Assembly: GCA_902796045.1 (NCBI GenBank)
Contig: CADBNQ010000103.1
Location: 1 to 11,462 of the forward strand
Reading direction: 5' to 3'
Source: an uncultured Lachnospiraceae bacterium
Lineage (GTDB): Bacteria; Bacillota; Clostridia; Lachnospirales; Lachnospiraceae
Length of the DNA stretch: 11,462 bases
In this document: piece after piece, positions 1 through 7,977 of the stretch
Layout: each line of letters begins with the position of its first letter
Position numbering within the stretch: position 1 is the first letter of the stretch
Notes under the pieces: model-generated
The model's input: the letters and a program-made list of their open reading frames with translations, nothing else
Database searches by the model: none
Told to the model about the DNA's origin: nothing
Translations under genes and position numbers: made by a program

Positions 1-1
1 G

Positions 2-157
2 CAGCTGCCTATTGAGTGTCCTGTGCTCTCGACCCAGATGTCCATCGGCAAGCTTTATTATTACCAGAAGAAGAAAGAACTGCTGCTGAATGAGAAACTG
101 AAACTGGAGAATGATGTACTGTCAGAAGAAGTGATGCATTTTCTTAAGAAACTGTGA
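2..157 (+). CDS. 3' end of a type I restriction S-subunit-like protein (partial)
   Basis: Only the last 51 codons are in the window; the gene starts upstream. The visible peptide begins QLPIECPVLSTQ and continues into a lysine/glutamate/leucine-rich helix (about residues 20-45 of the fragment) before the TGA at 155-157. A short hydrophobic strand, a proline, a Q-containing turn and then a long helix is the usual end of a target recognition domain and its dimerising helix in HsdS-type proteins, where the strand is commonly written as IPxPSLxEQ. The stop codon overlaps a possible GTG of the next gene, an HsdM homologue, which supports the S-subunit reading. With so little sequence, a different DNA-binding or coiled-coil protein cannot be excluded. 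The assignment rests mainly on the helix pattern and the neighbour. Confidence 0.55.
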   Translation, partial: QLPIECPVLSTQMSIGKLYYYQKKKELLLNEKLKLENDVLSEEVMHFLKKL

Positions 158-174
158 GGAAGGACGTTGTCAGG

Positions 175-1545
175 ATGGACAAGCAGCAATTAAACTATGA
201 ATTCATATCGATCATTAGTGAAAGCCATCCCGGTCTGACTTTTGAAGAGTACAGGGACAGCTGTGTTTTTCTGCTGTTCTATCATTATCTGTGCCTTAAG
301 TATGATGATGACCTGGAAGACCAGTACAAGCTGAGCGCGATGGTTCGGATGGCGGTCAGAGGTAAGCTGCAGATGCCCTCTTTCTTAAGATTCATCGATC
401 AGGCTTCATCTTTTATCCATATGGCCGGCTGCGAAGTCCTGCTTACTGATCTCTCATTTTATCAGAGGCTCCTTAAAGTACATCAGATTGAGAAACAGAA
501 GAGCTATGCCCGGTTTTTCAGAAAGCTGATTAAGAAAATTGATGCCTGGGATTGTGATGATTACATGGTGTCTCTGTACGGAGACCTGTTTGAGAAGCTC
601 CTGGCTGAGTTTGCCCGGGCCAGGAAGGAATCCTTTGTATCCAGGGAGATGGTCAGACTTTATAAGATGATGTTTGAACATGCGGAGACAGAGATCCGGC
701 GGGCTTTTCTGCCTGATTTCAAGTATGGCGTCTTATTGAAGCCTATGCTGTCCGGGCAGGATGACCCTGAGATATTCGGATATGATGACACAGAGACCTA
801 TGGCGAGATATTGAGAATTCTCTGTTATATGAAAGGTATACCGAAAAAATCTATCCATCTCTATGATAAGACCAGGTGGATGGAGGAGGCGGATTTTCAG
901 GAGTATTTTGATGCGGTCAGCATTTTTGCGCCTGAAGGCGTGGAGTCGGGCCAGTATATTTCCAGTGTTCCCCAGTGGCATCCCGTCCATCAGTTCATGA
1001 ATTCAGGGACCAAGGGAGAACTGCCCATGATCCTGTCTGCCCTTCCCCTGCTCTCGGAGAATGGTGTGATGGCAGTGGTCATTCCCAGTGCCCTCCTCTA
1101 CAGAGAGGGGAAAGAGGCACAGATCCGGCGATATCTTGTCGAGGAGGCCGGATGTCTTGAAGCGATCATGATGCTCCCTGATCATATATTCCATTCTACA
1201 GGGCAGAATGAAGTCCTGCTCTTCCTGCAGAAGAACAGGGAACACAGTGACATCATGTTTTTTGACTGTTCCGAGATGGATGACCTGGATGAAGAAAAGC
1301 TGGATCTGATCAGCCGGTCCTGGAAGGAACGGGAGAACGTCTCGGGGTTCTGCGCAGCTGTTGAAGTCGATCTGATCAGAAAGAATGATTACAATCTGAA
1401 CCTGCCCAGGTATATCACAAAGTTGATGAAGCTGACGGAAGTTGATCTCAAGGCCAAGCTGGACAGGATTGCTGAAATAGACAGAGAACTGATAGACATA
1501 GAACATAAGATCTCCATGTACCGGAGAGATCTGGAATTAAACTGA
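175..1545 (+). CDS. Degenerate HsdM-like (N-6 adenine methylase family) protein, probable pseudo-methyltransferase
   Basis: This 456-residue protein follows the layout of type I modification subunits. It has an N-terminal helical domain (FEEYRDSCVFLLFYHYL, near residue 20), a Rossmann-like core, the HsdM block NGVMAVVIPSALLYREG (about 296-312) with EAIMMLPDHIFHSTG after it, and the late block YNLNLPRY (406-413). The catalytic motifs are missing. Where HsdM has DPACGSG the protein has LPDFKYG (179-185), and where it has NPPF it has FAPE (251-254), directly after FDAVSI, which matches FDVVLA of active enzymes. So the fold is probably kept while SAM binding and adenine methylation are probably lost. 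ATG 175 is preferred because AGGAAGG (157-163) lies 11 bases upstream; GTG 154, which overlaps the preceding stop, is the alternative. The reading frame is intact, which argues against simple decay. The gene lies 47 bases before ftsK. Family placement is fairly sure; function is unknown. Confidence 0.8.
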   Translation: MDKQQLNYEFISIISESHPGLTFEEYRDSCVFLLFYHYLCLKYDDDLEDQYKLSAMVRMAVRGKLQMPSFLRFIDQASSFIHMAGCEVLLTDLSFYQRLLKVHQIEKQKSYARFFRKLIKKIDAWDCDDYMVSLYGDLFEKLLAEFARARKESFVSREMVRLYKMMFEHAETEIRRAFLPDFKYGVLLKPMLSGQDDPEIFGYDDTETYGEILRILCYMKGIPKKSIHLYDKTRWMEEADFQEYFDAVSIFAPEGVESGQYISSVPQWHPVHQFMNSGTKGELPMILSALPLLSENGVMAVVIPSALLYREGKEAQIRRYLVEEAGCLEAIMMLPDHIFHSTGQNEVLLFLQKNREHSDIMFFDCSEMDDLDEEKLDLISRSWKERENVSGFCAAVEVDLIRKNDYNLNLPRYITKLMKLTEVDLKAKLDRIAEIDRELIDIEHKISMYRRDLELN

Positions 1546-1592
1546 CAAGATGACAGCGAGTCTTGAATGATATAAGATAGAAGGAAGCAATT

Positions 1593-4583
1593 ATGGCGGA
1601 AAGTAAGACTAAAAAGAGGCAGGCTGGCTCAGAAGGCGGCGGAGGTGGAAGGCGAAGAAAGAAAACCTCCGGACAGACCAGAAGCACCGCTAAGAACACA
1701 GGGACAAAGGCCAAGGCCGCTCCTGACAAGCCCCAGGATAAAGGGATACCCATGTCCAATGAGATCCAGCTGATTGTGGCAATCGGCATCATGATCATCT
1801 TGATGCTGAGCAATTTCGGCTTGTGCGGGTATATGGGAAAAGCCTTATCCAGTTTCTTTTTCGGGGTATTCGGCTGTGTCCAGTACATTATGCCGGCTGC
1901 CTTTTGCCTGGGTGTATTTTTATTAATAGCGAATGATTACAGTACCCTCTCCATAAAGAAGTGTTCTGCGGGCTTTGCTGCCCTTATCCTGATCAGTGCT
2001 TTTGCCCAGGTGATCTATCAGGACAGCTCGGTGAGAGGATCAGAACTTTTCTCTCTGGCAGTGGAAGATCACCGGACTGGAGGCGTGCTGGGAGGCGGGA
2101 TCGGCCTGATCCTTAAGAATGGGTTCGGGACAGCAGGAGCCCTGGTCATCCTTTCCTGCATGATGCTCCTGGCTCTGATTATGCTGACCCAGAGATCCTT
2201 TGTCGGCTTTTTCCAGACGAACGTAAGCCGGGGAAGCAGGCTGATGGGTGAGGCCAGACAGAATCACACCCTCACCAGACAGCAGCACATGGAGGAAAGA
2301 GACAGGTGGCAGGCAGAGCAGGACCGTGCCGGTGCCAGAAAGAGGATGCCCCTTTCTCCGGATCATCTCGACCGTGTCAGACAGGTGGAGGAAAAGCTTA
2401 AGCAGATTCAGGAGTCCAGGAGCAGGAAACAGAAGACGAGTGCCCAGGCAGCCAGAGAGAGGCTGATGAACGAACCTGATCTGCACAGGGATGTCCCGGT
2501 CTTTACTTCCTCAGAGCAGATAAAGAGCAAGGATGAGATGACAGAGCTTCATCCCACCATCTATCCTGTCACTGCAGAAGATAACAGGACAAAACCTTTT
2601 GAAGGGGAGCTGGATTTCACTGCTTTCTCTTTCAACAGCGGCAAATCGCCTGAAGAATTTGTGGAGGATATCAGCCGGAACTCAAAGGATCTTAAGATGT
2701 ATCTTGATTCTCTGGAAGTATATGTGCCCCCTTATCGAACAAAAGGCGGGGCTGTACTTTCAGAGCTGACAGTCGGCGGCGGGTCTTATGTTCAGGAAAC
2801 TGCTGCATCTCCCGAGCCGGAAATACACATTCCGGAGCCCAGACAGCCGTCTCCGGAGCCGGAACACCATATTCCGGAGCCTGAACAGCCGTCTCCGGAA
2901 CCGAAAATACACATCTCCGGACTGGAATCATCAGTTTCTGAACAGGATGAGCCCATAACCGGGCCGGAACCAGCATTACCGGAGCCGGATAAAGGAACTT
3001 CCGGGCAGAGCTCTTCAGGGAAAGCCCCGGCTTCCGGGTCCGGCAGGAAGGCAGATGCCGAGTCCATCAAGATCAACCGTGCTCCTGCCCCGGCCCCCGT
3101 CAGAGAGAGAAAAGCTGCAAAGGGTGATGACTATGTCTTCCCGCCCATGAATCTCCTGACCAGTGAGGAACATAGCTTCTCAGCGGCCTATGATCAGGAA
3201 CTCAAGGAAACGGCCCTGAAGCTTCAGACTACACTGGAAAGCTTTGGCGTGCGCGTGACCATCACTGATATCAGCTGCGGGCCGGCGGTAACCAGATATG
3301 AGATGTTCCCGGAGCAGGGGACCAAGGTAAGCAAGATCGTATCCCTGACAGATGATATTAAGCTGAACCTGGCTGCGGCAGATATCCGTATAGAAGCACC
3401 GATTCCGGGGAAGGCTGCCGTCGGCATAGAGGTTCCTAACAAGGAGACCATGACGGTTCATCTGCGGGATCTGATCGATAACCGGCTGTTCCGCAATTTT
3501 AAATCAAAGCTTGCATTTGCCGTGGGTAAGGATATCGGCGGCAAGATTGTGGTGACAGACCTGGCCAAGATGCCGCACCTTCTTATAGCCGGGGCCACAG
3601 GTTCCGGTAAATCCGTCTGTATCAACACGCTCATCCTGAGTCTTTTGTACAAGGCAAGACCTGAGGAGGTCAAGCTGATCATGATCGATCCCAAGATGGT
3701 AGAGCTGAGCGTCTACAACGGCATTCCTCACCTGCTCATTCCGGTCGTGACAGATCCGAAAAAAGCCTCAGGAGCCCTCAACTGGGCTGTGGCTGAGATG
3801 ACAGACCGTTATAAAAAGTTTGCGGAGTCCAATGTCCGGAATATTGAAGGCTACAACAAGAAGGTGGAGAGTCTTACTGCACCGGGTGAACCCGGAGAGG
3901 GCAAGCTGGAGAAAATGCCTCAGATCGTCATCATCATTGATGAGCTTGCTGATCTTATGATGGTGGCTCCCGGAGAGGTGGAGGATGCGATCGTGAGATT
4001 GTCCCAGCTGGCCAGAGCCGCCGGCATCCATCTTGTGATTGCCACACAGCGTCCGTCCGTCAATGTCATCACCGGTCTTATTAAGGCGAATGTTCCTTCC
4101 CGGATTGCCTTTTCTGTTTCCTCGGGTGTAGACAGCCGGACGATCATAGATATGAATGGTGCAGAAAAACTGCTTGGCAAAGGAGACATGCTATTCTATC
4201 CTTCCGGATATCAGAAGCCTGTGCGGGTACAGGGTGCCCTGGTAGGCGATGCGGAAGTCGCCAGTGTAGTAGAGTTTATCAAGCAGAACGAAGAGGTTGT
4301 CTACGATGATCAGGTATCTGAGAGTATTGTAAACAGCACTTCAGCAAACAGTTCTGTTCAGGACCGGGATGAATACTTTGAGGCAGCGGCCCGTTTTATC
4401 CTGGAGAAAGATAAAGCCACCATCGGTATGCTGCAAAGGATGTTCAAGATCGGTTTCAACCGGGCCGCAAGGATCATGGATCAGCTGGCAGATGCCGGCA
4501 TCGTAGGACCGGAAGAGGGGACAAAACCCAGACAGATCCTCATGAGCCAGGAACAGCTTGATCAGTACCTGGAAGAATACTAA
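1593..4583 (+). CDS. ftsK: FtsK/SpoIIIE family DNA translocase
   Basis: This is a membrane-anchored, ATP-driven double-stranded DNA pump that moves chromosome DNA through the closing septum at division or sporulation. The 996 residues comprise a basic, glycine-rich N-terminus (1-57), a multi-pass membrane domain (about 58-200, several hydrophobic segments), a long charged and proline/glutamate-rich linker (about 205-510, with repeats at 407-448), the alpha domain (from about 514), the RecA-like motor and a C-terminal winged-helix gamma domain (about 945-996). Walker A is GATGSGKS (667-674). Walker B is IVIIIDELADL, with D783 and E784. The segment IHLVIATQRPSVNVITG that follows is typical of the family. 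The protein is longer than Bacillus SpoIIIE (about 790) because of the linker. AAGGA (1581-1585) lies 7 bases before the ATG. Whether it acts as FtsK or SpoIIIE cannot be told from sequence alone. Confidence 0.97.
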   Translation: MAESKTKKRQAGSEGGGGGRRRKKTSGQTRSTAKNTGTKAKAAPDKPQDKGIPMSNEIQLIVAIGIMIILMLSNFGLCGYMGKALSSFFFGVFGCVQYIMPAAFCLGVFLLIANDYSTLSIKKCSAGFAALILISAFAQVIYQDSSVRGSELFSLAVEDHRTGGVLGGGIGLILKNGFGTAGALVILSCMMLLALIMLTQRSFVGFFQTNVSRGSRLMGEARQNHTLTRQQHMEERDRWQAEQDRAGARKRMPLSPDHLDRVRQVEEKLKQIQESRSRKQKTSAQAARERLMNEPDLHRDVPVFTSSEQIKSKDEMTELHPTIYPVTAEDNRTKPFEGELDFTAFSFNSGKSPEEFVEDISRNSKDLKMYLDSLEVYVPPYRTKGGAVLSELTVGGGSYVQETAASPEPEIHIPEPRQPSPEPEHHIPEPEQPSPEPKIHISGLESSVSEQDEPITGPEPALPEPDKGTSGQSSSGKAPASGSGRKADAESIKINRAPAPAPVRERKAAKGDDYVFPPMNLLTSEEHSFSAAYDQELKETALKLQTTLESFGVRVTITDISCGPAVTRYEMFPEQGTKVSKIVSLTDDIKLNLAAADIRIEAPIPGKAAVGIEVPNKETMTVHLRDLIDNRLFRNFKSKLAFAVGKDIGGKIVVTDLAKMPHLLIAGATGSGKSVCINTLILSLLYKARPEEVKLIMIDPKMVELSVYNGIPHLLIPVVTDPKKASGALNWAVAEMTDRYKKFAESNVRNIEGYNKKVESLTAPGEPGEGKLEKMPQIVIIIDELADLMMVAPGEVEDAIVRLSQLARAAGIHLVIATQRPSVNVITGLIKANVPSRIAFSVSSGVDSRTIIDMNGAEKLLGKGDMLFYPSGYQKPVRVQGALVGDAEVASVVEFIKQNEEVVYDDQVSESIVNSTSANSSVQDRDEYFEAAARFILEKDKATIGMLQRMFKIGFNRAARIMDQLADAGIVGPEEGTKPRQILMSQEQLDQYLEEY
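2811..2936 (+). repeat. Three degenerate 42-bp tandem repeats inside the ftsK linker
   Basis: Three consecutive 42-base units (2811-2852, 2853-2894, 2895-2936) encode PEPEIHIPEPRQPS, PEPEHHIPEPEQPS and PEPKIHISGLESSV (FtsK residues 407-448). The first two units are close copies and the third has diverged in its second half. Further PEP-like pieces (GPEPALPEP) follow up to about residue 465. The period is an exact multiple of three, so copy changes keep the frame. The repeats form an extended, acidic, proline-rich part of the linker between the membrane anchor and the motor. Confidence 0.9.
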
Positions 4584-4601
4584 GAACAGGAGTTGACAAA
4601 G

Positions 4602-5450
4602 ATGGACCATATCATTGATGGAAAGAAGATATCACAGGATATCAAAGATGAACTCAGAGATAAGGTATCAGAATTGAAAAAAAAGGGGATCCATCCCTGC
4701 CTGGCTGTCATACAGGTGGGCAATGACCCTGCTTCTGCTGTGTACGTCGGCAATAAAAAGAAGGCCTGTGCCTACACAGGGATAGAATCAAGGGCCTATG
4801 AACTCCCCGAGGAGACCAGCCAGGAAGAGCTTCTGGAGCTGATCCGCCGTCTGAATCAGGACAATACCGTGCATGGCATTCTTGTGCAGCTGCCGGTCCC
4901 GGATCACATGGATGAGAGAGAGATCATCCATACCATCTCCCCGGCCAAAGATGTCGACGGGTTCCATCCGCAGAATGTCGGCTCCCTGTCTTTAGGAGAG
5001 GAAGGATTTGTCTCCTGTACACCTGCGGGGATCATCCAGCTCCTCAGGCGGTCAGGGGTCGAGATTGACGGAAAGCACTGCGTGGTAGTGGGCAGATCAA
5101 ATATCGTTGGTAAACCTATGGCCATGCTCCTGCTCAGGGAAAACGGCACGGTGACGGTCTGCCATTCCCATACCAGAAACCTGAAGGAGATCTGCAGACA
5201 GGCAGATATCCTGGTGGCAGCAGTTGGGAAGCCCCGCTTCTTTAACGCTGATTATATTAAAGAAGGTGCAGTGGTGATCGATGTCGGCATCCACAGACTG
5301 GAGAACAGAAAGCTCTGCGGGGATGTAGATTTTGAGAATGTGGAAAAAGTCGCAGGAGCCATAACCCCTGTTCCTGGAGGAGTCGGTCCCATGACCATCG
5401 CCATGCTTATGAACAATTGTGTCGAATCGGCAGTCAGGATGTGCTCATGA
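4602..5450 (+). CDS. folD: Bifunctional methylenetetrahydrofolate dehydrogenase/cyclohydrolase FolD
   Basis: FolD interconverts 5,10-methylene-THF, 5,10-methenyl-THF and 10-formyl-THF with NADP(+), supplying one-carbon units for purine and formyl-methionine synthesis in the cytoplasm. At 282 residues it is full length. Visible signatures are YVGNK (Y48 and K52, the catalytic YxxxK pair), VHGILVQLPVP, PAKDVDGFHPQNVG, CTPAG, the dinucleotide-binding stretch VVVGRSNIVGKPMA, and the C-terminal PVPGGVGPMTIAML. A longer in-frame TTG start at 4593 is unlikely because it directly abuts the AGGAG at 4588-4592, whereas ATG 4602 sits 9 bases from that ribosome binding site. The gene begins 18 bases after ftsK and its stop overlaps the start of rimO, so it is co-transcribed. 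No key residue appears to be missing. Confidence 0.97.
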   Translation: MDHIIDGKKISQDIKDELRDKVSELKKKGIHPCLAVIQVGNDPASAVYVGNKKKACAYTGIESRAYELPEETSQEELLELIRRLNQDNTVHGILVQLPVPDHMDEREIIHTISPAKDVDGFHPQNVGSLSLGEEGFVSCTPAGIIQLLRRSGVEIDGKHCVVVGRSNIVGKPMAMLLLRENGTVTVCHSHTRNLKEICRQADILVAAVGKPRFFNADYIKEGAVVIDVGIHRLENRKLCGDVDFENVEKVAGAITPVPGGVGPMTIAMLMNNCVESAVRMCS

Positions 5451-6865
5451 TGAAAAATGTTCTGTTTATATCACTGGGATGTGATAAGAATCTGGTGGAC
5501 AGTGAGAAGATGCTGGGTCTCCTTGCTGACAGAGGATACAGGCTTGTAGAAGAGGAAGAGAATGCGGATGCCATCGTCATCAACACCTGCTGTTTCATCC
5601 ATGACGCCAAAGAAGAAAGTATCGAGACGATCATCGAGATGGCTGAATGGAAGAAAAAAGGAAGGCTGAAGGCCCTGGTGGCTGCCGGCTGCCTGGCGCA
5701 GAGATATCATGATGAGATCGCTGTTGAGATTCCGGAGCTTGACGCCGTCATAGGGACAACAGGCTATACGGAAATCGTAAAAGTACTTGACAAACTTCTG
5801 GATAAGAAGGATACTGGGATGGAAAGGAATTCTCCCTCCGGCAGGACGCCGGACCGGACAGAGCAGGAGAGCCATCCGGTCATATGCTGTCCTTCCATTG
5901 ACATGCTGCCTGTTTCGCTCAGTGATAAAAGAGTGGTGACCACCGGAGGATATACTGCTTATCTGAAGATTGCGGAAGGCTGCAATAAGTTCTGTACATA
6001 CTGTATCATTCCCTATGTCAGGGGTCATTACCGAAGCTTTCCCATGGAGGACCTTCTGGATGAAGCCCGAAGACTGGCACAGTCCGGTGTGCGTGAGCTG
6101 ATTCTGGTGGCCCAGGAGACTACAGTGTACGGTATTGATCTCTGCGGCAGGAAGATGCTTCCCGAGCTGCTTGTCAGCCTGTGTCAGATCGAAGGCCTTC
6201 AGTGGATCCGTCTGCTCTATTGTTACCCGGAAGAGATTACAGATGAGCTGATCAGGGTTATCCGGGATGAGCCCAAGATCTGTCATTACCTGGATATGCC
6301 TATGCAGCACAGTGAGGACCGGATCCTCACAGCCATGGGCAGGAAGACCAGCCGGGCAGAGCTGACAGAGCTGATTGAGAAACTGAGGAGAGAGATTCCG
6401 GACATTGTTCTGAGAACTACCCTGATCACCGGTTTTCCGGGGGAAACTGACCAGGAGGCTGAAGCCCTGCTTGATTTTGTGGGCAGAACCAGGTTTGACA
6501 GGCTGGGTGTTTTCACCTACTCAGCTGAGGAAGGAACCAAAGCAGCCAGCATGCCTGACCAGATTCCGGAACAGGTAAAGACAGAACGAAGAGATAAGAT
6601 TATGGCACTTCAACAGGAGATCTCCACCTGTAAGAATGCTGAAAAGACCGGGAAGGTCCTGGATGTGCTTATAGAAGGTTATCTCTATGAAGATGACATA
6701 TATGTGGGGAGGACCTATATGGACGCCCCCAAAGTAGACGGCAGTGTTTTTGTTCATGCCCAGGAGGAACTGATTTCCGGGGATATAGTCCCTGTCAGGA
6801 TTACCGGTTCCGGTGCATATGATTTGTTAGGAGATGTGATTTATGAAGATGAATTTACCCAATAA
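5447..6865 (+). CDS. rimO: Ribosomal protein S12 (aspartate)-methylthiotransferase RimO
   Basis: RimO is a radical SAM enzyme with two iron-sulfur clusters; it adds a methylthio group to a conserved aspartate of ribosomal protein S12. The 472-residue protein has the N-terminal methylthiotransferase domain with cluster cysteines C12 (SLGCDKN), C48 (NTCC) and C82 (AAGCLAQ). The radical SAM core follows with C179-x3-C183-x2-C186 (CNKFCTYC), then a C-terminal TRAM domain. The block GRTYMDAPKVDG in the TRAM region favours RimO over the tRNA enzyme MiaB. The stretch between C82 and C179 is longer than usual, with a polar insert at about 121-165. ATG 5447 is chosen because AGGA (5436-5439) is 7 bases upstream and ATGATG overlaps the folD stop; ATG 5450 is equally possible, while an in-frame start at 5417 would add ten residues without a comparable site. 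Confidence 0.95.
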   Translation: MMKNVLFISLGCDKNLVDSEKMLGLLADRGYRLVEEEENADAIVINTCCFIHDAKEESIETIIEMAEWKKKGRLKALVAAGCLAQRYHDEIAVEIPELDAVIGTTGYTEIVKVLDKLLDKKDTGMERNSPSGRTPDRTEQESHPVICCPSIDMLPVSLSDKRVVTTGGYTAYLKIAEGCNKFCTYCIIPYVRGHYRSFPMEDLLDEARRLAQSGVRELILVAQETTVYGIDLCGRKMLPELLVSLCQIEGLQWIRLLYCYPEEITDELIRVIRDEPKICHYLDMPMQHSEDRILTAMGRKTSRAELTELIEKLRREIPDIVLRTTLITGFPGETDQEAEALLDFVGRTRFDRLGVFTYSAEEGTKAASMPDQIPEQVKTERRDKIMALQQEISTCKNAEKTGKVLDVLIEGYLYEDDIYVGRTYMDAPKVDGSVFVHAQEELISGDIVPVRITGSGAYDLLGDVIYEDEFTQ

Positions 6866-7409
6866 GCTGACGATACTCAGAGTGGTCCTGATCCCATTCT
6901 TTGTGTTTTTCCTTCAGGTGCCTGATACTATCATTCCTCATAGTACTGCCAAATGGATCGCACTGGTGGTTTTCTGTATTGCCAGTCTGACAGACATGGC
7001 TGACGGCAAGATTGCCAGAAAATACGGCCTGGTTACTAATTTCGGGAAGTTCATGGATCCTCTTGCGGATAAGATCCTGGTCTCCTCGGCTTTCATCTGC
7101 CTGGTTGTAACAAGACAGGATGTTCTGCCGGCCTGGATCGTTATCGTGATCATTGCCAGAGAGTTCATCATCAGCGGATTCCGTCTGATTGCCAGTGATA
7201 ACGGTGTCGTCATTGCCGCAAGCTACTGGGGAAAGTTTAAAACCACTTTCCAGATGTTTGCCATCATTGCCATGATTGCTGATTTCGGCACACCGGTGGC
7301 GCATATTATTGAGATCATCCTTGTCTATATAGCTTTGATCCTGACTCTGATCTCATTAATTGATTATATTGTCAAGAATATAAATGTTTTAAAAGAAGGG
7401 GAGGCATAA
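6843..7409 (+). CDS. pgsA: CDP-diacylglycerol--glycerol-3-phosphate 3-phosphatidyltransferase PgsA
   Basis: PgsA is an integral membrane enzyme that makes phosphatidylglycerophosphate from CDP-diacylglycerol and glycerol-3-phosphate, the committed step to phosphatidylglycerol and cardiolipin. The 188 residues carry the complete CDP-alcohol phosphotransferase motif D-x2-DG-x2-AR-x8-G-x3-D-x3-D, with D51, D54, G55, A58, R59, G68, D72 and D76. The start NLPNKLTILRV is typical of the family. Hydrophobic segments lie at about 11-26, 35-50, 80-115 and 135-178. The start at 6843 lies inside the end of rimO (23-base overlap) with AGGAG (6829-6833) 9 bases upstream; a second in-frame ATG at 6849 is less well spaced. 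The overlap suggests translational coupling to rimO. Confidence 0.96.
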   Translation: MKMNLPNKLTILRVVLIPFFVFFLQVPDTIIPHSTAKWIALVVFCIASLTDMADGKIARKYGLVTNFGKFMDPLADKILVSSAFICLVVTRQDVLPAWIVIVIIAREFIISGFRLIASDNGVVIAASYWGKFKTTFQMFAIIAMIADFGTPVAHIIEIILVYIALILTLISLIDYIVKNINVLKEGEA

Positions 7410-7415
7410 ATCCAT

Positions 7416-7916
7416 ATGAGTTCCGGAAGAAGAATTGTGGAGATACCAATTGAGAAGAAGATTGAACGCATTCTGGCAGCCCGGAATTTAACAGTGACTA
7501 CAGCAGAGTCCTGTACAGGGGGGCTGGTAGCCGCAACTTTGGTCAATGCTGATGGTATCTCCAAGGTATTTAAAGAGGGTTATATTACCTATTCCGATGA
7601 GGCCAAGCACAAACTTCTGGGAGTCAGTCAGGATACCCTGTCCCGATTTGGGGCCGTTTCCAGAGAGACAGCTGTCCAGATGGCCGAAGGTGCTGCCAGA
7701 GCAGCAGGAGCTGATGTAGCCATATCTGTCACTGGTATAGCAGGTCCGGACGGAGGAACGGAAGAGAAGCCGGCAGGTCTTGTATATATAGGATGCACGA
7801 TGAATGGAAAGACCATCGTCAAACGCTGCTTTTTTGGAGGAGACCGCAACAGTGTCCGCTACAATTCAATGAGGGAGGCATTGCAGATCCTCTATTGCCG
7901 AATACTCCAAGAATAA
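7416..7916 (+). CDS. pncC: Stand-alone CinA C-terminal domain protein (nicotinamide-nucleotide amidase family)
   Basis: This 166-residue protein matches the C-terminal amidohydrolase domain of CinA, known in some bacteria as PncC, which deamidates NMN to nicotinic acid mononucleotide in NAD salvage. Visible family blocks are TTAESCTGGLVAA with the putative nucleophile S32, YSDEAKHKLLGV with the conserved lysine K64, and SVTGIAGPDGGTEEKPAGLVYIG. The N-terminal molybdopterin-binding-like domain of full-length CinA (about 410 residues in total) is absent; the short form stands alone in many bacteria. The gene starts 6 bases after pgsA, with GGAGG at 7400-7404 as ribosome binding site, and is followed by an intrinsic terminator. 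In Bacillus-type genomes recA usually follows; here it does not. Enzymatic activity is inferred from the family, and the name CinA would also be acceptable. Confidence 0.92.
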   Translation: MSSGRRIVEIPIEKKIERILAARNLTVTTAESCTGGLVAATLVNADGISKVFKEGYITYSDEAKHKLLGVSQDTLSRFGAVSRETAVQMAEGAARAAGADVAISVTGIAGPDGGTEEKPAGLVYIGCTMNGKTIVKRCFFGGDRNSVRYNSMREALQILYCRILQE

Positions 7917-7923
7917 TGATCAG

Positions 7924-7956
7924 TCCCGCGGGCTTAGAAGCCGGCGGGATTTTTTT
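7924..7956 (+). terminator. Intrinsic terminator closing the ftsK-folD-rimO-pgsA-pncC unit
   Basis: A GC-rich hairpin begins 8 bases after the stop codon. TCCCGC (7924-7929) pairs with GCGGGA (7944-7949), followed by one G-G mismatch (7930/7943), then GGCT (7931-7934) with AGCC (7939-7942) around a TAGA loop. It is followed directly by seven T residues (7950-7956). This is a textbook Rho-independent terminator on the plus strand. Confidence 0.93.
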
Positions 7957-7977
7957 CTTTATATTCTGTTCCAACAC

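Noticed and set aside
1546..1592. Possible promoter or terminator between the HsdM-like gene and ftsK (CAAGA/TCTTG repeat at 1546-1565, TATAAG near 1571)
   Set aside because: The repeat has only five pairs and no T-tract, and no acceptable -35 sits at the right distance from TATAAG. Read-through is the simpler view.
2040..3076. Minus-strand open frames opposite the ftsK linker, including a repetitive GSG-rich one
   Set aside because: They mirror the proline/glutamate repeats of ftsK on the other strand; no ribosome binding site or family signature was seen.
4593..4601. TTG start three codons upstream of the folD ATG
   Set aside because: The TTG directly abuts AGGAG (4588-4592), leaving no spacing for initiation, while ATG 4602 is spaced 9 bases from it.
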